NCBI GenBank assembly: GCA_041687475.1
Contig: JAWLBW010000180.1
Coordinates: 1 to 9,405, forward strand
Direction: 5' to 3'
Length of the DNA: 9,405 nucleotides
From: JAWLBW01 sp041687475
GTDB lineage: Bacteria > J088 > JAWLBW01
Shown piece by piece: positions 6,520 to 9,405 of the stretch. The notes under the pieces are model-generated. The model was not told the origin of the DNA, made no database searches, and worked only from the letters and a program-made list of their open reading frames with translations. The first letter of the stretch is position 1, and each line of letters starts with the position of its first letter. Position numbers and translations under genes: made by a program.

Positions 6520-7374
6520 ATGCGTTTTTCAGTCTGGTTACAGCGCCAAACCCTGCGATGGCAGCGGCGTTCGCGTATGGCTCGCGCCATCACACGCGAC
6601 TTGATAACGAGCATGCGCCTCGGTAATCCGGTCGAGCGCGTCACCGACTTCTCGGCATGCGAGCGCCCGGTACTTCTGCTCTACGGTTTCGGCTCGACCC
6701 GTCGCACCCTGCGCATTCTCGAGCTGCGACTGCGGCGTCGGCTCAAGCGCTGCGTATTCAGCCTGAATCTGGGCGGGTACAAAGACACCTTGAACACGGC
6801 CAGCATCGCTGCCTCGGCCGGCCTGGTCGACGCCAAGATCGAACGCATCTGCGAGCGATACGGCCTTTCCGAAATCGACATCGTCGCCCACAGCAAGGGC
6901 GGCCTTATCGCCCGCTATTACGTGCAGAACCTCAACGGCGCCAAACGGGTTCGACATCTCGTAACCCTGGGTACGCCGCACCGGGGCACCTGGGTGGCCG
7001 CCATGGCCCTGCCCGCCATCGGCTGGTGGGCCCGCTCGCTGTGGCAGATGACGCCCGTTTCGCCCTTCATTCGTGAGTTGAGCAAGCAGCCGTGGCCCGA
7101 AGCGGTCAAGCTCATCAGCATCGCGTCCGAGGCCGACTGGGTGGCGCCCCCGGCCTCGGCCCAGCCTGCAATGCCCGACGGCGCACGCGTTCGAAATCTT
7201 TCGGTCGACAAGGTCAGTCACAACGCGCTGCTTTACTCCAAGGAAGTTTACCAGCTGGTGGAAGCAAGCCTGCTCGACACCTTGCCCCCGGAGACCACCG
7301 ACGCTTCGACGCTTGAAACAGCGACCGATAAGCCTGTGGCCGTGCCCCTTCCCGAAGCAGGCGAAGCCGCCTGA
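6520..7374 (+). CDS. Alpha/beta-hydrolase, lipase/esterase-like
   Basis: A 284-residue alpha/beta-hydrolase resembling bacterial triacylglycerol lipase/esterase-like proteins. The fold is visible as a first strand and oxyanion region (VLLLYGFGS, 51-59), the nucleophile elbow IVAHSKGG with S125, the following LGTPHRGT (150-157), a likely catalytic Asp in SEADWVAP (D206) and a likely catalytic His in KVSHNALL (H234). The elbow reads A-H-S-K-G, with Ala where G-x-S-x-G has its first Gly, a change known in some lipases. The N-terminus is Arg-rich (MRFSVWLQRQTLRWQRRSR) with no signal peptide, so the protein is probably cytoplasmic or peripherally membrane-bound. The tail after about 255 is Thr/Pro/Glu-rich and looks disordered. 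The ATG at 6520 has a weak ribosome-binding site; ATGs at 6577 and 6613 are alternatives. The substrate is unknown. It stands alone, convergent with the photolyase. Confidence 0.87.
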   Translation: MRFSVWLQRQTLRWQRRSRMARAITRDLITSMRLGNPVERVTDFSACERPVLLLYGFGSTRRTLRILELRLRRRLKRCVFSLNLGGYKDTLNTASIAASAGLVDAKIERICERYGLSEIDIVAHSKGGLIARYYVQNLNGAKRVRHLVTLGTPHRGTWVAAMALPAIGWWARSLWQMTPVSPFIRELSKQPWPEAVKLISIASEADWVAPPASAQPAMPDGARVRNLSVDKVSHNALLYSKEVYQLVEASLLDTLPPETTDASTLETATDKPVAVPLPEAGEAA

Positions 7375-7760
7375 CTCGCCCCGCACTCGGCCCCGGGCAA
7401 AGACTTCCCATGGCCTCTCAGAAATTCTTGCATGCCTGTTCGGCGCCGTTGCCCCTGAAAATGCAAGTCTCTTGCGGCGCAGACTTCCGTCGTTGCCGGC
7501 GCCCCTCCTGCTCACACAGCCAGGCAGTGTCTGCCTCGGCCGAGGTGAGGCGGCAAGGGTATACAGGCCGTCCCCGGTAATACACTGAAATGCTTTCCGC
7601 CTTGGTAACGAATTCCTTTCGGGGGGTGGCCGGGGGGCTTTTTCATGCCTTCTCGCCCCATGACACAGACTGTTCATGAGGTTCGGCCACTCGTTTACGA
7701 CTGTTCAACGACGAATTCGGCCCCTGCACGGGCGGTTGCGGGCCCCACTCGAGAAAACCC

Positions 7761-7786
7761 CAAAAATGAATGGGGTATTCACTATT
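7761..7786. repeat. Operator-like pseudo-palindrome, copy 1
   Basis: The core TGAATGGGGTATTCA (7767-7781) has 5-bp arms TGAAT/ATTCA. A-rich left and T-rich right flanks extend the dyad over 7762-7786, with 8 of 12 position pairs complementary. It matches copy 2 at 23 of 26 positions, 64 bp away. The dyad and its repetition suggest a protein-binding site, but no regulator is identified. Confidence 0.6.
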
Positions 7787-7824
7787 CCAGCGCGATTTTG
7801 CGCGTGGCTTCCATATTTGCCCTG

Positions 7825-7850
7825 CAAAAGTGAATGGGGCATTCATTATT
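7825..7850. repeat. Operator-like pseudo-palindrome, copy 2
   Basis: The core TGAATGGGGCATTCA (7831-7845) has perfect 6-bp arms TGAATG/CATTCA around GGG; 9 of 12 position pairs over 7826-7850 are complementary. It differs from copy 1 by three transitions only. It overlaps GGGCA...TGCCC followed by TTTT (7837-7858), which could act as a weak + strand terminator instead. Confidence 0.6.
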
Positions 7851-8057
7851 GCCCTTTTCGGCAACCTCCCTTGTAATTCGCCACCACGCCCGCCTGTTGC
7901 CGCCACAGACCGTGGAAATCGGATGTCTAAGGGGTCGGCCTGCCTCGCGAAAGTTGTTTCGTGCCTTTCAGGCCCCCCTCCCAGCCCTTTCGGCAATGAC
8001 TCCGGGCTGTGAAGTCTCGGGAAGCAACCCTCTGACGGTCGACAGTCGGCGGCGCTT

Positions 8058-9405
8058 TCAATGCGGGTTCGACCTTCCCTTCAACCAGGCTTCCCAGGCG
8101 GCATTCTCTTTCGCGACCAAAGCCGCCACGTCGAATTTTCGCTTCGCACCGCCGAAGCTCATGTACCGCACCTTGCCGAAAATCGGACGCTCGAACCACG
8201 GGCGATCGTGCATGCCGCCGATGGACCACGCAAGACCGGCAAAGCCATTGGGGTCGCGACCGTCAAGTTCATATCGGTCGTTGAGGCGCAGCCCGATATC
8301 GAGGGCCGCCTCGGGCGAGGGAGTCCACTCGAGTAGCTTCTTGGCCCAGTACATGCGCAGATAGCCGTGCATCTTGCCGGTGCGTACCATCTGGTGCTGG
8401 GCCGCATTCCACAAGACATCTTCAGTTTCGCCGGCTTCGATCCGCGCCTCGTCGTACAGGTGCTCGCGCTTATCGCCGCGATGCGCATTCAACGAGGCCT
8501 GCGCCCAACGCGGAAATCCCTCGAATCGGTCATAAGCCGGCTGATAGTTGCAGAAGTTTTCACTCAGCTCGCGACGCACCACAAGCTCGTCGAGAAAGGC
8601 CTCCTGCGCGGCGATATCACCGTCGTGGAATCGAGCTTCCCACGCCACCCGCTGTGCCGAAAGATGTCCGAAGTGCAGCCACGGCGACAGCCCCGACTGC
8701 GCAGAAAGGTTGGGGTCGTTGCGAACCTTGTCGTAGCCGGCGAGCCTCTCTTCGAGAAAGCGGCGGAAACCCTGACGGGCGGCACGGGGTCCCGGCGTAA
8801 TCCACCGATAGGAATTTCGGCCGACCAGGCCCATCGTCCTGTGCGCTTCGTCCCAATCGACCGCGGGAGGAAACGGCGCCCAGGCCACGGCAGGCGCCTC
8901 GACGGGCGGGTATTCCACCAGAAAGGCATCGAGTTGCCTGCGCAGCTTGGGCCGCAACGTCCACGCTCCTACCTCGAGCTTGGGTGAGGCAACCCGGCAG
9001 GGCACGATGTTGTGGGCGTCGACTTCGAGCAGGGGAAAATCGGCGGCGACCCTCTCCTTCCACTTGCGTGCGAAGCGTAAAGGCGAAAAGTCGCACACCA
9101 CGGCCCCCGCCCCTACCTCGGCGGCATACCGGGCCGTCGTTTCACCCGGATCGTCACCCCGGCGAAGCAGGAAGGGTATACCCAGCTGCCGCAGTTCACC
9201 CTCAATCTCACGAAGCCCTTCGAGCATGAAGGCGTAGTGCCGTGCCTCGGCGTGGGGAAAATGGGGAGTCAGCGCAAACAGAACCGCCAGGGGCTGTCGG
9301 CGCTCTACGGCAAGTTCGAGGGCGTGAAGAAGCGCCCAGTTGTCGAGCACACGCTGATCGCGGCTCATCCAGTACACGACCGGTCCTGTGCGAACAGGGT
9401 GGATG
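8058..9405 (-). CDS. phr: Class II CPD photolyase (N-terminal end missing)
   Basis: Deoxyribodipyrimidine photolyase, class II: a blue-light, FAD-dependent monomer that splits cyclobutane pyrimidine dimers in DNA. 448 residues are visible. The frame runs off the right edge, so the start lies outside. The GTG at 9377 is not the start: the codons before it give HPVRTGPV leading into VYWMSRDQRV, the class II beginning. The N-terminal Rossmann-like antenna domain covers about the first 150 residues. The FAD-binding helical domain carries class II landmarks, numbered from the first full codon: GLSPWLHFGHLSAQRV (about 237-252), ELSENFCNYQPAYD (about 279-292), WNAAQHQMVRTGKMHGYLRMYWAKKLLEW in two parts (about 332-360) and DGRDPNGFAGLAWSIGG (about 381-397), then ERPIFGKVRYM (about 405-415). 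These residues are intact, so the enzyme is likely active. It converges on the hydrolase gene across 683 bp. Only a few to about 20 residues are probably missing. Confidence 0.95.
   Translation of the reverse strand, partial: IHPVRTGPVVYWMSRDQRVLDNWALLHALELAVERRQPLAVLFALTPHFPHAEARHYAFMLEGLREIEGELRQLGIPFLLRRGDDPGETTARYAAEVGAGAVVCDFSPLRFARKWKERVAADFPLLEVDAHNIVPCRVASPKLEVGAWTLRPKLRRQLDAFLVEYPPVEAPAVAWAPFPPAVDWDEAHRTMGLVGRNSYRWITPGPRAARQGFRRFLEERLAGYDKVRNDPNLSAQSGLSPWLHFGHLSAQRVAWEARFHDGDIAAQEAFLDELVVRRELSENFCNYQPAYDRFEGFPRWAQASLNAHRGDKREHLYDEARIEAGETEDVLWNAAQHQMVRTGKMHGYLRMYWAKKLLEWTPSPEAALDIGLRLNDRYELDGRDPNGFAGLAWSIGGMHDRPWFERPIFGKVRYMSFGGAKRKFDVAALVAKENAAWEAWLKGRSNPH

Larger units (their letters stand above)
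7375..8057. other. Long convergent intergenic region without a convincing gene
   Basis: These 683 bp lie between the stop codons of the hydrolase and the photolyase. Short frames exist on both strands, including one of 117 codons on the - strand across 7643-7996, but none has a recognisable domain or a clear ribosome-binding site. Visible structure includes a 12-bp perfect palindrome CCTCGGCCGAGG (7534-7545), an inverted repeat CTTGCAT/ATGCAAG (7427-7433 and 7461-7467), a G-rich stretch near 7620-7637 ending in TTTTT, the paired pseudo-palindromes at 7761-7850, and a weak stem CAGCCC/GGGCTG (7982-8009). The part around 7760-7860 is visibly richer in A+T than the genes. I see no clear intrinsic terminator for either flanking gene. 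Confidence 0.6.

Noticed and set aside
6538..7677. A 379-codon open frame on the - strand over the hydrolase
   Set aside because: The + strand frame has a complete alpha/beta-hydrolase triad; the antisense translation shows no motif.
7761..7850. The paired repeats as a CRISPR array
   Set aside because: There are only two copies, each strongly dyad-symmetric with A/T flanks, one 38-bp interval between them, and no cas gene or leader nearby.
7643..7996. A 117-codon - strand frame as a gene
   Set aside because: It has no domain, no clear ribosome-binding site, and spans both pseudo-palindromes; the translation looks like read-through of non-coding sequence.
9375..9377. GTG as the start of the photolyase
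   Set aside because: Codons further upstream continue the conserved class II N-terminus (GPVVYWMSRDQRV), so the gene runs past the window end.

Overview
The window is GC-rich chromosomal DNA, roughly 60-65% G+C by eye, and its genes are ordinary bacterial housekeeping or accessory genes. It contains no rRNA, tRNA, CRISPR array, transposase or phage gene. The organism looks like a Gram-negative bacterium that uses a B12-dependent acyl-CoA mutase. The Arg-rich alpha/beta hydrolase, the class II photolyase and the split mutase would all fit a deltaproteobacterial-type lineage (Myxococcota or Bradymonadota), but that placement is a guess from memory of families and is not established here.

Layout, left to right. 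(1) The 3' part of recQ on the + strand, cut by the window start. It carries helicase motifs IV-VI, a four-Cys zinc site, a winged helix, and a C-terminal helix-turn-helix where E. coli RecQ has HRDC. (2) A 98-bp convergent gap made almost wholly of short tandem repeats: a 16-bp duplication followed by seven heptamers. (3) Two tandem paralogous multi-membrane-span GT-C glycosyltransferases (GT39/ArnT-like) on the - strand. (4) A divergent intergenic region with a good sigma70-type promoter reading right. (5) A 132-aa stand-alone cobalamin-binding subunit of an acyl-CoA mutase, then a clear intrinsic terminator hairpin, then meaB, the mutase-protecting GTPase. (6) A 318-bp gap with a GC-rich hairpin and a -10-like box. 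(7) An alpha/beta-hydrolase (lipase/esterase-like). (8) A 683-bp stretch with no convincing gene, which holds two near-identical operator-like pseudo-palindromes 64 bp apart. (9) A class II CPD photolyase on the - strand, whose first residues lie beyond the window end.

Two groups of genes appear to work together. The mutase B12 subunit and MeaB belong to methylmalonyl-CoA-type carbon-skeleton rearrangement: MeaB gates cofactor loading and protects the mutase from inactivation. The catalytic large subunit is not in the window. The two GT-C enzymes probably modify a lipid-linked glycan or envelope component from a polyprenyl-phosphate sugar donor. RecQ and the photolyase are both DNA-repair proteins but lie at opposite ends and are not co-transcribed.

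I found no convincing new multi-gene system. The observations most worth a second look are non-coding: the paired palindromes at 7761-7850, the heptamer array at 1686-1734, and the terminator between the mutase subunit and meaB.
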